This document shows positions 1-14,040 of a stretch of 64,000 nt of DNA, in pieces. Each line of letters begins with the position of its first letter. Positions within the stretch are counted from its first letter, which is position 1. The notes under the pieces were generated by a model, which worked only from the letters and a program-made list of their open reading frames with translations, searched no databases and was not told the DNA's origin. The translations under genes and the position numbers were made by a program. The stretch comes from Polytrichum commune (taxonomy: Eukaryota; Streptophyta; Polytrichopsida; Polytrichales; Polytrichaceae), in the NCBI GenBank assembly GCA_950295325.1, contig OX485803.1:61393554-61457553 (forward strand). The letters are read 5' to 3'.

Positions 1-604
1 TTAGGATGTTAGCATTAAAAGTTAGAATTGATAGGAAATTTAGGGAAAATTAATTCAATTAGTAGTTAGTCTAGAAGAATGAAGGTGGAGTACTAAGGAC
101 TTCGGGCCTTCAACCGGAAGTAACAAAATTCTAGTGAATGGTAAGATTGGTTAAAATGAAAACTAAGTAGTGCTAGAAAATAACGAAGTAGAAAAAATAT
201 GCTAGCTAATAAAAACTGCTAGCTAAGCAAATGTTAGTAGATGCTAGTTAAGCAAATATTTGTTTATTAGTTAAAATGATCACACACAACTATTGGAGGT
301 GTTTGGCGTAAGAAGACGAAATCGGCTTGAAGACTTTTGAAGAAAAAATAAAAAGAGAGCAAGGGGGCTACTTGCCCACTAGCCCCCTTGCCAACTCAAT
401 GGCAAAAAATTAGAAATGTTCTAAAGTTCCCCATCGGAGCCACCTCGGCGAGAGGGTGGCAACCTCAACCGGGAAAAAACCCCAAACCAAAATTTCGGGA
501 AAGGGTTCGAAGAATGGAGCCGGTGGCGGAGGGGTCCAACCATTTTTTGAGAGGGTTTAAAAACCTCCTCTTCCCCTTTCAATCTCTCTCTATATTTTCA
601 TTTT
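1..604. other. Gene-free AT-rich flank
   Basis: I see no gene here. The 106-codon open frame at 388-708 has no recognisable motif and low-complexity composition, and it runs into the tandem repeat that follows. Confidence 0.5.
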
Positions 605-1190
605 TAGCCCTTGATTTTAGCTTTCCAAAAAGCCTAAGATTGTTAGAATCAGAATTAGGGAGCAAAAGTTATAAGTGTTTGACTGAAGATGTCTTAGCTA
701 CCTTTTAAATTACAAGCGCTGACTTTGCAAGCGCATAACTAAAAGAAAAATGATCCAATTGCTTTGATATTCAAATGCGTTATATTTCTTGTTGTTAGCT
801 TTCTAGAAAGTATAAGTTTGTTGCAATCAAATTTAAAGAATGAGAGTTATGAATGTTTGAATGAAGGTATCACAGCTGCCTCTTAAAATATAAGAGCTGA
901 CTTTGTAATCTCATACCCGCAAGAGAAACCTTCAGTTGTTTTGATATTTGGGGTAGCTGTAGATCTGATTTTAAGGTTTCTAGAAAGTCTAAGCTTGCTG
1001 GAATCTAAGTTAATAAGCATAGGTTATGAATGTTTGAATGAAGGTATCCCAGTTGCCTCTTGAATTCTAAGAGCTGACTTTGTAAGCTCATATCTTTCAG
1101 AAAATCCATACATTTGCTTTCATAATTGGATGAGTTAGCTTTCTTGTAGTTAGCTTTCCAGATTACTAATAATTGTTCCAATTAAAGCTT
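605..1190. repeat. Diverged ~178-bp tandem repeat
   Basis: Three diverged copies can be followed by the shared marker GCTGACTTTG, whose GACTTT occurs at 721, 899 and 1076, a period of 177-178 bp. Each unit also carries versions of AGCTTTCTAGAAAG and of TGAATGTTTGAATGAAGGTAT. The copies are strongly diverged, so this is an old array. No coding potential is apparent. Confidence 0.75.
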
Positions 1191-4100
1191 GTGAGCAAAA
1201 GTTGTGGCCGTTTAAACGAAGGGTTATTTGCTGCCTTACGAGAAGAAGTTCGTCCATCCAAGGTTGGCGGGATACGAGTTGGTGTTGTGGGCAACCTAAC
1301 GTTTGAGTAGGGGTTCCCCACTAACCTTCGCCAATCCAATATAGGAGTCAATCAGTAAGTCTTTTAAGCCTACACCTTTCAATTTAGAATTGGAGGGAGC
1401 GCAGCAAAGCTAAATTCTCACCCCAACCCAACTATCCATGTAAGGGTAGGGGGGCATCACCCACCTAGCCGCCGAGGGGGATTCCAACTCCCATGTGTGC
1501 GAAGTCTTTCGGTTAAATGTTATGATAGTAGCTTTCCATTTATAGCTCGTTCGTGTGTGGTGAAGCCGGGTTAATCACCAGCATGAACACTCTGTATGTT
1601 TATAGGTGGTAAGGTGAGAGTAATGACTCACGAAACCACCATCATGTTGTTGGCCCCAAGGGTTGGAGGTGATGGCCCCAACCCTTGAAGATTGTGCAAT
1701 AGGTTGAACACACATGTTGCCTTATTCTCCAGTCCCATCAAGTTGAATTTTCGTGGTCAAACCGTGTTCAACTAATTAATAATAAATAACATTCGTACGA
1801 CTCCCATGGGAAAAAACCTACCGAAAACTTAACTCGGAGGATTGAGACTACCCTCCAACAGCAAAGATCGGAGGATGTAAGTATCAATCAACCTTCAAGA
1901 GACCCGCACAGGGCCTTGAAAGGTTTGGGTTAAGGCGTGCACCAAACAAGTAGATGGTGATGTCATATATTATGAACTTAGTAACATAGGCTTTGTTCAA
2001 TCAACCATAAACTAAAAATGAAGGTTGAGAGGGCGGGACTTAATTAACGTCCCTCCGTTTAGAGAATTTAATATATAAGAAGTAAAGAATCAGAGGTGGC
2101 CCAAGGTAAAATGTAAGGTTATTTCATTCATTAGGGTTATGTTGCCTTGATCCCAAGCCTAGTGCGTCTGCGCTTAGACTAGGATAAATTAGGCATTAAG
2201 TTAGGGAACTTGATAATTACCTTAGGCATTTAAAATCTAGGTACAACCTATCGGAAGGATACGACGTGATTATCAAAACCCTCCACAAACACAAAACACC
2301 CATTAAATGTCGTAACAACTGGGTTCGGCTTGGGCACCTGCCAAGGCAGGCCACCCTCACCGAAGGGCTTGTGCATTACTTTTAGGCTCCCTCGGAGGGG
2401 GGTGCCCAAAAACACCACAATCATGTCCACACTTAGAATATAAATAAATAGAATTTAATCATGTCAATTACCTTGAAGGATATAACAACATGAGAGAAGT
2501 TTTATGGACATTATTATGTGAATTGAACTCATATAAATTTGTAAAGCTATTTTGATTTTTTTCCAAAATAAATTTTCTAATTTGTTTTTCCTCCTTCCAT
2601 CATAGACCATCACAAAATACTAGGTAGAATGATTTCTAATATATGATGTTACATACTATATCATCCCTTATAAACTAATGTATATCATACCACACCGTAT
2701 TAACAAATATATTTAATATTATATATATAAAACAATTTGATAAAATATAAAATATTAACATTTGTATATTCTATTAAAACTTAGGGTGTCTGTGATAATA
2801 TTAAAGTTAATATTGGATACTATAGTAAAGTATCCACTTAGTCAAGGTACATGTTGTATATTATTTTGTAAAATAAAATGATCATGATGTAGATAAGATT
2901 TAGGATTGAGGGTTTTATAATGATTGACCTCAACTTTTGGATTTTAAAATTATTGACATCATATGTTAAAATAATTTGGCGATTTGGCCAAATACAATAA
3001 TATTTCTTTGTTTGAATCCTTATAGGTAATTCTACTTTTTAGCTAAATATTGTTTGACATATGTGTTTACCAATAATTAATGAATTTTTTTTGGAGCTAC
3101 AAGTACGCAATGAAAAAAATTGAATTTCCATAAATACATTACACTCTAGCTGTAATATTGATGCTTAGAATATAGGGTCTAAATAATGGGATTTTGGGCC
3201 TATTGGATATTTAGAATATGTTTAACATTGACACCGTAGAGTCATCCAAATGATTAGAGTGTTCAATAGATCCTAAATTCCTACTACGAATTTATAATAT
3301 TATTTTATTATTATGGACGAGAAAATATTTTTATCTTACATTCTATGAAATTTAAATGATCAAGGTATGGTAATTTTTTATATATAAACGGTCATCATTG
3401 ATAAAATTTATGTAACTAATATTTTGATCATAAACAAAGAGAGTGTTAAAGAATAAAATATATACGTGTACTTAGCACCACTCATTGAGGAACTATAAAG
3501 GTTGTGGAAAGTCGTGAAAACAATTAATTAATCACTATTGAAGAAAAAAAAAAATGAAGTAGAAAAAAATTACTAGATTCCAAATTTTAAGTTTCAAATG
3601 ATTCTTATGTGGAGCATCCATGACTTTCCAACTTATAAATTATTTGTTGGGCAAGTTACAAAAGGATGCAGAGGTTGCTCCCCATATGGGCCAAATGTAT
3701 CAACAACTCTATGTAGTTGTATAATTATAAGACATTATATTTATTGTAGAATTATATAAAATTTTGTGATATTTTGTCATCTTGTATTTGATATTAATCT
3801 ATAGTTAACATGATATGTTTTGGTGGAACATGACCTCCTTATACGTAATATACTAGATGTTATGCATTGTGAGAAAAAATTAATAGAAAGTCTTATGAAA
3901 ATATATTTTGGGAGAAAAATACACTGAAGGTTCGAATGGATTTGAAGAAAACCAACATACAGCCATATTTGTGACTCATACCAAGGAAAAAACCAAGTAG
4001 GTTGATTTTGTCGTAAGCCTCATTTTTGCTCACAAAGAAAGAGAAGGATGTTTTGTGGATGATGTATGACAATTGAAAACTCCAACTTATTATGTTGGCC

Positions 4101-7100
4101 AATTGCGAAAAATCATTTACATGGATGGTAGCCTCAATGTATTGAAATTCCATGATTACTATGTCCTTATGTAACAAATTTTATATGTACGCACAATCAT
4201 ATCCAAGAAGGTTTGTATGTGTATGATAAAACTAAGTCGGATATTCAAACGTTTGTGTGCATAAACCATTGATCCATCATAAATGATTGAATTATAAGAG
4301 AATATAGTCATCACCGTGTGCATGTTTGTAAAAGAATTTCTACCGGAATGTTTTGATGTGATGACCTATTTGTTGGTACATTTTATTGAAAAATTAGATA
4401 TTTGTCGGCCCGTACATGCCCGTTGGATTTATCCTATGGAAATGTACTTGAAGACATTGAAGGGCTATGTTCAAAATTGCGCAAGACTTGAAGCAAATAT
4501 GACAGAAGCATATGTCATATACGAAACTCTTGGTTTTTGCACAGAATACATGTATCATTACAAATCGTAGGGTGTGGAATGGTAAAGTTGATCCTACAAT
4601 GAATGATGAAATACTTAAAGGTGTAGGACGACGGAGCATATTAACACTTGAACTATGTAATTGGATACATTAATTTGTGGTGAATAATGTGACTCCCCTA
4701 GAGTCATGGAGAGAATAAGTAACTTCATCCCATTGATATTTGTAAAAAAAATTTGGCACTAATAAAATGGAATATCGTTTTTGAGTTTTTTAACTGGTAA
4801 TAAATTTGGTTAGTGATTTGAAATAATAAATGTAATTTATTATATTACTTTATATATATATATATGTTATAACTAATATTTAAAACTACTGTCTAAATTC
4901 ATATTTGTGCATATTATACATAATGGGATAATATTTGATATGCACATATTTTCAAAATATGAGATGCATAAAAAAAAATGTTCTATTTTATAATCGTCAC
5001 ATTACAATTATGACAGAATACAGATTGGGACGTGAAGACTTTCGAAGATAAAACAAGGTAGTAGAATTGTATATCCCGATGTGAAGGGTTATTTTGATTC
5101 ATATCAAATTAACTTAGTAGTATTGACAAATAAGTGGTAGATAGTAAAACATTAGATAAGTCGGTTGGATAAATTTAGATTTAAAAGTTAACATAGTAAA
5201 TAAATTCCTAAAAGGACAAGCGATAATGAATTATTAGATGATTATTTGAAGATTGACTAAACTAAACTCAATAAGTGAGTAATTGATAAGGCTAAGATTT
5301 AGAATATTCCAATGATCCAAAGACGACTAAACGCTAAAATAATCAAACGGGTGGAGTAACGACCTTGACTATTGAATATGCCTTTTGACTTAGCCAATTC
5401 GCTTCAACGATGTAAGATTCATCCTAAGTAAAAAATAAATGAAATCTAAACGAGAAGGGTCGACAGTGGTTAAAATGATTCACTGCAAGGGGTTATGTGG
5501 CGAAACAAACTCAACAAAGAAACTCAACCCAACTGCTTAAAACAACCCTATTTAAGTGGTGTTGAAGGTTCATTCAAACATCGATTTCTTCCCCTTCAAC
5601 TCCTTCTTGATTTCGAACCCCCGGTGATCAAAACTCCTTGAAGAGTAATATATCTCTTCTCTAACATCAACCACTTCCATTTCGATCGATCTTACATTTG
5701 AGCAAAATACTTATAATTAGTCATTTGATAGTTTGGAATGTGAATATTTCTTAGAATAGACCAAGGTGTTTTTCATCATTTAATAAATACGTTTTCTTGA
5801 AGTTCATGTAGTTATTATTTTTTGTAGTAAAATTACACTTTGATTTTTTTTTATAATAAAACATAAGTAGTTTCTATAGAATGCGAACTTAATTAGTGAT
5901 TATGGAGTTAAAAGGGACATCAAACTTCAAAAGCTCACTACATCTTGATGTAAAGTCAAATTCTAAAATATTTTATATGCATAGATAGTTTTTAAATTTT
6001 TCTTTCTAACAAAATTAGTTTTACAAAAATCTACAATTTTTATTTTAGAAGTTGTAGGCATTTGTCTAGGCCACATTCAACCCCCAGCTTTAGACGGTGT
6101 AACCCGCTGCTGACTAGTTCACATATACACTATTCCTATCCAAATTATATTATTTATACATTTCCACTCTAGAAGGTGGTTTGATACACAGTATTCCTAA
6201 TAGTTAACATGATGTCTTCTCTTAGTGAATTTCTAATGAGAAGTTGCCTTAGTTTTGAAGCTTATGTTTCCCTAAATCCTAATATCGAGGTTAAGTGTCT
6301 TAGGGAAAATCCCATTTTGGTATACAATATCTTTTAAAGTTTGGATGATTAAAACTTTTCTTATTCTTTTTAATATTCCGATAATGTTTTATGATGAGCG
6401 CTCTAAGTTTTGTTTATAATTTCAAGCATACTCTCTCACTAAATGGATATCATGAGAATTTCCTAGTTTCTCCAACATCCATTAAGAACTTGATACTATA
6501 TTATTTTGTAATAACATCCTTGGCTTCTTATGAATTCCAAACCATCATTATGGAATACATACATGCGCCCAACAACTTTGCACATGTATGTAACGGGATT
6601 AAGGTAACAAGTCCTCTAATCAAGTCCAATTAAATTCGACGAGAAGAATTTCGGTTATAACAGATATTCCGGACCTTGCGGATCCATTCCCAGGAACTCT
6701 CCAATTATAAAGATTTAGAGTAATTACCTGCTTCATTACAAAGGGGATGTCTCAAAGAATATGCACGTGATTGAAGCTTTCATTTGGAATCCAGTGTCCC
6801 CCTTTTATGCCCTTAATTTACCTTAGCTTGGCTTTGCCATTGTGTGATGAATAAAGAATCTACTGACGGCAAGTGTGATTCGGCCGTTCGCCGGTATACT
6901 CAAAACCCCCCTTCCTAGCCATGCGTGGCTACGTTTACTTTGATGATTTCATTTCCTCATTCGGCCGGCTTGAGTCCATGGTTAGGGAATTTACTCGAGT
7001 GTACCGTTGAGTAATTTTGCAACCTTTACCTTCTATCAAGGTATCTCCCATCACCCATACCGATGTGAGCCATTCTATAATTTACCTTGATGCTCCAAAT

Positions 7101-7270
7101 TCCCTTTTCCTAAGTCCTTTAAGATTCCAACTTCATTGCGTTCTTCAAGTCCCCTAGTTATAAGGGTCTTCAAAAATGTTGATTTTCTTATCGAAGTCTT
7201 CGACCTTCCCGTATTGCTCGGAATGTTTAATCTCTTCCGTAGTGTATTAATACTTCGTGGAATCCATCCG
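1191..7270. other. Gene-free repeat-rich DNA
   Basis: Only short random open frames occur. AT-rich tracts dominate 2.5-5.9 kb. I see no recognisable domain, RNA gene or bounded element; it is probably old decayed repeat DNA. Confidence 0.5.
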
Positions 7271-7272
7271 AG

Positions 7273-7473
7273 TGCACCACGGTTGCCTACCCTAAAGTTG
7301 AGTTTATTAATGCACCGCGGGTGCCTATGGAGAAACTCTAATGCACCGCGGGTGCTTATAAGTTGTGTGAAAATATTCTAGTGCACCGCAGGTGCCTATA
7401 AGCCAAATAGAATTTGCTAGTGCACCGCGGGTGTCTATAAGCCAAATAGAATTTGCTAATGCACCACTGGTGC
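7273..7473. repeat. Cluster of GCACC-GCG-GGTGC palindromes
   Basis: Six copies of a 13-bp interrupted palindrome (consensus GCACCGCGGGTGC, variants with CAC, GCA or ACT centres) lie at about 7273, 7312, 7343, 7383, 7422 and 7461, spaced 31-40 bp. Several are followed by CTATAAGCCAAATAGAATTT. In size and CG-containing centre they recall the palindrome families of the transposons downstream, but no matching element ends were found around them. Confidence 0.7.
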
Positions 7474-8830
7474 CTGTAAGAGCTTTGGTATGCTAGGAGG
7501 CTTCGACACTCATGTAGAGCCTTTGTGTTAGAATCAAGTGTATTAGGGCCCTTTACCTTGGCCTCTTAAATAGTCTTTGGCATCTATGTTTTGGTAGAAT
7601 TTAATTAATGTCATATGCGTCTAAATCTAGGGCTGCATGTGTTAAGAGTCTGTATTTAGAGTCTTAAGTCTATTTGTCTAGATCTACCATCCATAAGATA
7701 TCTCTACCAACTACATAACTTTTAGTATGTGGTGGTTACATTTTCATTACGAGTACATCCATCCAATTCTATTGTACATATGTCTTTTAAATACGGGTAG
7801 ATGCCTCTTCGCCTCCTTCACTCAACTCTATTCCCACTGGCCTCGGGGCCATTTTTGAGTCAGGAGGTGTTCCCCTCCCAGCCGTGCTCACGTTCCCGCG
7901 CTTACATTCGCGTTCCCTATGGCCGCTCTCATTCCTACGTCACTATTGTTCACACCGCCACCGGCCCGGTGGCTTTCTCTTCTTCGCAGCTGCTTGGGCT
8001 TCTTGCCCTCCGGCCTCCCCTTTGGCTTCGGGGGAGGCAAGTTCTCAAGCATTTTCGTGACACAACTTTTGTTTTGATATTGGTCACTTTGTAGCTTTAC
8101 CTCGGCTTACTACGGTGTTTATTTTTTGTTATTTTTATATTTCTAAATAGATCTTGAAGTTACTTTTTTCCTCCAATTAGTTTCATTCCGTTCTAAAAAA
8201 TTGACTAGAAGTTATAAGCAATTCTGTGAGGCAGCTTATAAAAACATTTTCTCCTTATTTTTTTCTCAAATAATTAGAAATCTTTAAATGTCATATTAGG
8301 TTTTAGACCACTTTGTATTAAAATTTAGTAAGATAACTATATTAGAAGAATCTAAATTGCCTATTTTATGGCAATTACGTTTGTGTTGGACTAATTACAT
8401 TTTTAGAAAGGCTAATTGTAACATTTTCATCTGCAAGGCTTACGAATCTAGAAAGTGTTATTTGTGAACTAATTAAAGGTAAGTGCAACACAACCCTTTG
8501 GCTTGGAAACCTAAGGGGTGTTTACTTTATCTCACACTCAAAAATCTCCGAGATCAACAATTCCCAAATGATTCAAATCATATGTTTTACATGCCAAACA
8601 AGCAAGTCAAGAGATTGACTATTTGGGGGAACATAGTGTATAACGTCTTTGGCAACAATAAATTTATCTACGCCACATTTTGGTAAATATCATCTTTTGT
8701 TTGTTATCAGACATGTTATGAATGCGTGTCTGCAATGTCATTTGTGAACATCCATCACATGGGAGTTACGAACACGCATATGTAACTCCCATACGATGTT
8801 ATTGGGAGGGACAATTTACGGACATACATC
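7474..8830. other. Gene-free stretch
   Basis: No supportable gene. The open frame at 7801-8094 lies in a local GC-rich patch and has no recognisable domain. It could be part of an old retroelement terminal repeat, but I found no second copy in the window. Confidence 0.4.
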
Positions 8831-11160
8831 GGTATGTATCTATGTAGTCAACAAATGATTGTTTTTGTGTTACTTTTTCAAATGCTTGGGTTTCTCGTGA
8901 ATGTTTTTGTAGAGACTTCAAACTATAACAACGTTGATGAACACAAGGCTGAAGTATCCAAGATAGACATCTTGGACATCCTTTGGATGCTAAGTGCCCA
9001 AAGCGTCACCCCCTTGGCTTCCCAAAGTGAGACAATTTTGATGGACACACATTTTGACATTGAAGCATGTCCATCAAACACTCTCCGCCATCAAACCACA
9101 CCGTAGGGAGAATTTTCTACTGTTGTATGGGATCCTCTCACGGGGTTGTACATTATGGGTGTTGGTCAAGACCTCCAACATGAGGCACATGTGACAATTG
9201 ACATGCCATTCGAGAATCCCACTTCACGGGTGGGCTTGCCGTCCACTATGTTGAAGTCTGATCATGGGCGGCTCCATACTGACAATAGCATTGGGCCTTC
9301 ACATGCAAAAGATTACTCTGCTTGATTGGGGGAGGAAAAATTGCCCATAGCTAAATATAAATATAAATATAAATAAAACCTCAATTGCGGGCCATTGACG
9401 TGCTTGACATGAGGCCCAACCAAATCTTGAATTCTATCAAGAGGATTTTGGGAGCTAGAACAAGGCCCCCTACATGGAGTTTGGAAAAAACAACATGGTC
9501 TTCATCTATGAGGAGGAGGAGGAGGAGAAGATCAAGATGTATGACATGGTGCATGGCATGCCAGGGGGGCCAATCACGATGAAGAAAAAGGCCATGACCA
9601 TGGCCGAGTTGGATAAGAAGATGTCCAAGGCATGAGTAAGCGTTGAAAATGGCGGCCATCTAGTTGGAGCTAGAGAGACAAAAAAACAACAACCAAGAGA
9701 TGCACATCCAACTCATGGATATTTTGTGGCAATGAGTGTGAGACCGCTTGTGGTCTATGCACCTCCCCTTGATGGCTCCCAAATGCCCACCTTTGCCATG
9801 CCACCTCTTGTTGCCACAAATACTATGTTCTTCCACCCCCGCGGATGTATACCCCACCTATAGTGCTAGTCCAACCCTCAATCCCAATGGTGTTGCAGCC
9901 AAAATGTCAAAGCAAAGAGTTACAAACACACATAGGTCACTCCATAGGTCAATCCCCTTTCTTTTTGTTTCAGGTCCAACCCTGTAGTTCTTCCTAGAGA
10001 ATATGACTCTACTTGTTCCATCATTGTCGGGAGGGGTGTAGATAGGTTGGGCCATGACACTGCAAAACACATTGAAAGTGTGGAGGAATCATAGGAAAAC
10101 CTGACACATGCCACTTAAGCTAATGAGGAAATGCAAGAGGGACTTGATGATCACTTACATATGTGCAAAAACCAAGAGGAGGGAGGGGAACAAGGTGGGT
10201 AGGAGTATGTCAACATCCAAGAATCTCAAGCACCTTCCAGGAGGATCCAAATGGACACAAAGATATTGGTTGAAGATACGGATGCGCATTCGCAAGTTGC
10301 CTAGGACACCAACAAGGGGGCATTGGCGGTGCATCACCTCTCCATGCTGAGGTTATCACACGACTCTTGTTTGAGAACCATGCAAAAGCTCAAGAAACCA
10401 CAAAAGATGAACCTATTGATGGGCTCCATGTTGTCTAACACCATGGAGCTCCATACAACAACGTGAGCTAAGTTGAGCACCTTGCGGAGGAAGGTCCACA
10501 AACTTGGGCATGCTCAAACAATTTTCCGGTTAACGAGAGTGTCCAACGCCTCGTCATAGTGCATATTGTTTAGACTTTGGCGCACTCATCTCATGGCGTG
10601 ATCAACTTCCAATTGCCCTCAATCTACCAATTCTCAGCGGCGGGTGTACCCTCCGTTGTTGATTACTCCAAGGATGTCAAGGTCAATGACAATGTCGTGG
10701 ACAACCCACCCGCAATAATAGTCAACCTCACATATGCTCCATTGCACTCTCCTTATGCAAGGAGAAATGAACACTCGAACGTTGCCAAGACACCTCGTCA
10801 TCTCGGGATGACAACAACGCTCGTCAAGGGCCTAGTAGGTGCCTTGACATGGAGGGTCCCCCGTGCGACGTCCCCGTCAATCCCATTCCTTGTTCATAAA
10901 CCTTCCTCCAATCATGGAGCATGCATGCTTTAACGCCCCCTATTGCCCATCATCGTACGCCCTCCTGCATCAACTCCTTCCATGGTTGGCCGATTTGAGT
11001 CCGATTGTTGTCTCGCCTTTCGTTGAAATGGGAGACATTCCTCTTCAATGTTTGGGCCCGCATGCATGTTTGTTGGCCCGATCGAAACTGTGACCCCTAT
11101 CCTAGAGCCCTCAACCGATAGACCCACAACAAAGGTGCGCTCTCACTTCCTCAATCCATT
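8831..11160 (+). pseudogene. Decayed coding-like region, identity unknown
   Basis: Composition is less AT-rich than the surroundings, and several short open frames on the plus strand (8834-9106, 9385-9582, 10108-10350, 10577-10933) look like pieces of one or more old reading frames broken by stops. One piece near 9480-9630 would read as a Glu/Lys-rich segment with repeated Met, as seen in gag-like proteins, but no zinc knuckle, protease, reverse transcriptase or integrase motif could be found. I do not recognise the source. A decayed retroelement is the most likely explanation. Confidence 0.3.
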
Positions 11161-12339
11161 TTCCAACATATTAATTCTTGAAGTTGCATTCAAAAGTTAA
11201 ACATTCGCTAACTTCCATTGTGGTTACATTTTTCTCAAAACTTGTTGGCCTTGATCCAAGGTTATGGACTCGCAACCCAAACTAGCAAATGTTGGTAAGA
11301 TATGTTCTTTACTCACACTGACTAGTGAATCTATGTTGCCGGCTTTCATCCTAAACACAGATATTATGTGGTGTTGAATAAACCTTATAGGTCTCTACTC
11401 TAACAATAGGTGGCCCATTAGAGTTTGAGCATTTTCTTGCACTTTGTTGAAGTGTTAGACATTCCTCAGCATAGGTTACACCAAGCGACGGATCCTCCCA
11501 TAGTGTGGTCTTCCAACAAAAATATTTGAATGCCCTCGGATCAATGGGCCCAGTCCGCTTCAAAAGTTATAGTTGTAAAGAAAAGATTTTTAGGGTTGTC
11601 AAGGCACAACAAGAAAAAAGAAAAAAAGAAAAAACCGCAAAGCCTTTTGCAACTAATAAGTGAATTACTAAGCTCCTTAGTATTTAGATAGATAAAGTGA
11701 ATTCAAAATGCAAATTTGGCATTCAAATCATTTGTTAAAGATTGCCCCTTATGTTCTATATTGTGTATATAATAGATATATCTTCCATTTTGGCTCTCCA
11801 CATTATGATTTTTTTAAATCTTATTTTTTATTTTATTTTATTGTATTGTATACATTTGGATGCATCCTTATTGTCTTCAGTGTTTGGTAATTGGATTTGG
11901 ATGCTATACCATAGGTGCAATCTCAAACATTTGATACTTTTTAATTTGATTTTATGGTTGTCAATGATTGATTTCATGTGATTGGTTTGTCTTTCTTGTA
12001 TTTTGTATCATGTAATTTAAAATTCAAGTCCTTTATTAGTCTCTAAATCATGAAATTACCAAATATAGTGTTCAACAATAATGATTTTAAGGGACCTCTT
12101 TCTCTTGCCACCTTGCCATACATTTTGCAATAATCCCAAATGAGGTATTTGACCTTCATCTCATCCCATTGGGTTTTGTTGAAGGTCACATCGTGTCTCC
12201 ATCTAAATTGTCCAAAGGATAAGTTGCCCCAAGAAGGAGGTGGTAGATCTCCCTCTATATATCAAATTTTTTTCACATAAGGTATGTGGGTGCTATTCAA
12301 TTGTTTTTCTTAGTTTAACATGTATATTTGAGCGATGTG
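11161..12339. other. Gene-free stretch
   Basis: Nothing recognisable. The AT-rich segment at 11.7-12.0 kb gives long but hydrophobic, biased open frames that I regard as chance. Confidence 0.4.
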
Positions 12340-13015
12340 CGCAGTTAGGCGACGTTCAAAAAACACACACCGTAATGAAACATAATTGAAAAGAAAATGG
12401 ACTATGTCTTCAAATTTTATCAAGTACCAAGCACACTCGAATTGAGAGGACCTATGAATTCAATCAAGGAATTAACATATAACATGCACTTATGACAACC
12501 ATAAACAAATTAAGGGAGGTCCAATTTTTAGGGTTATTTTGATGATGCTTTATTGTACATTGTTGTGTGAATCTAAGCGGTAGAAGTTGAAGAACATGAA
12601 AGACAACCCAAATACCACCCACATACCCTATGTGCGCCATTTGATGATTTTTGTCAAGCTTGAGTATTTTTAACTTGAATATCAATCCAAGAAGCATGCC
12701 AACTTGAGACAAAACTCCACAAGTTCTAGAAACATGCAAGGGTCGAAACTTTTCTACCTTGGCCCACCAAAGTTTTGCAAAAGCTTGGGCTTGGGCTCAT
12801 GCTCAAGCTACTTATGTATGCATGGCGTAAGTTATGCGGGTGTTACACCTATATTTGATTGGTGTGTGCTAGGGCAAGTGTCAAAGAACAAGCACCATAA
12901 AGACACATTTTCAAAAGAGATTGAACTATGTCTTTCAAATTTTATAAACTATTCCACACAAAAAGAGGGAACAAAAATGGAAGGACCTATGTATTCAATT
13001 AAGGAATCCAAAAAG
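12340..13015. repeat. Two copies of a dispersed repeat
   Basis: Segments near 12,345-12,480 and 12,870-13,010 are alike. Both have a run resembling CATAAAGACACATTTTC, then GAACTATGTCTTCAAATTTTAT, then a GAGAGGACCTATG/AAGGACCTATG-type run and ATTCAATTAAGGAAT. Related but more diverged copies lie near 56,340-56,420 and 57,385-57,500. No coding sequence is evident, so this is an unclassified dispersed repeat. Confidence 0.6.
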
Positions 13016-13129
13016 CGTGCACTTCCCTTAACCATAACTGAATCATGGGGGTCCAATTCCCAGTCTGGCTATTGTTGATGTTTCATCATAGATTTGTTAA
13101 CGCAACAAAGAATTGAACACCTAAATGAT

Positions 13130-14040
13130 CTGATCAATTGACGAAAATAAACAAGAAAAATTAACCGAAGAACACCCACATACACTTAAGGAATGCCCAC
13201 TTGATCCAAATCGCAATTCGGTGTGCGTGCAAGTGCGTGCAGAAAACCAACAGGTCAGCAGATCATCAGTGGAAACAGCCTCGGAGAACAGCCGCAGAAT
13301 TGCAAGTAATTAACTTACATTCCTGGAACGTTGACGCCAGATCACTGTCATGGCCCGCAGATTAAACTAGCTTCCCCAGCGTATTGCCACTGGGTTATTG
13401 TAACTTATCTGCTCATGTCGGTCGAAGTCAAAGTACACACATGAGCCATGTGCTCACTTGAGCATGCTTACTTCTAAAACTGGCAAAACAGTTGTCGCCG
13501 CACAGCGAAGAAAGGGAGATACTGTAGTAAGAAATGGTCCCGTGGAGCGTAGTAGGTACCTGCGGGGCAAGGATCATCAGGATCGGCGAGAGGTGAGGAA
13601 TCTGCAAGTTGGGTCCCCCGCAGGATCGACCTCAAGGCGAGAGGACCCAGGTCGTCGTGATGTGGAACTGACTTAATTACAAGCGCGTGGTTCAGGACCC
13701 CAATCACACAATACCAACTACAGTAGAAGTTTATACCCACAGCATTCGGCTTGCATTGCAGGGCGGTAGAGCTGGGGTTCACCGGTTTGGGAGTAGGTGC
13801 GATGTGAGGAGAGAGACAAAGTGGTGGTAGGCAGTTGCAGCCTGGACCTCGTCTTATACAGTATATCGATCGGCCGCTCGCTCGATCCCTCCCTCCCTCC
13901 CTCCCTCGCTCGCGCCGACCTGCAACTTGACCTGCAAAATCCCCGCGGGCTGAGCGGGTGGGAGTTCTTCCCCTACTCTACTCTGCCAGGCCGTTGACAG
14001 TGCTGTAAAGGTGGCCGCACGTGAAGTCACTAGGGCACTT
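13130..14040. other. GC-richer segment, no gene recognised
   Basis: Base composition is clearly GC-richer than its surroundings, and a (TCCC)n-like microsatellite lies near 13,886-13,910. The open frame at 13,458-13,676 is rich in Arg and Gly but has no domain I know. The contrast with the flanks suggests an inserted fragment, perhaps a solo terminal repeat. No second copy is visible. Confidence 0.35.

Noticed and set aside
6640-8100. Solo LTR of a retrotransposon
   Set aside because: Composition is suggestive but no paired copy, TG...CA ends or target duplication could be shown within the window.
9381-9659. Minus-strand frame with a Leu run
   Set aside because: It is the reverse of a Glu-codon (GAGGAG) repeat on the plus strand.
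11708-11981. Hydrophobic open frames as a membrane protein gene
   Set aside because: AT-rich DNA gives Phe/Ile/Leu-rich frames by chance; two frames overlap with equal quality and there is no start context or homologous motif.
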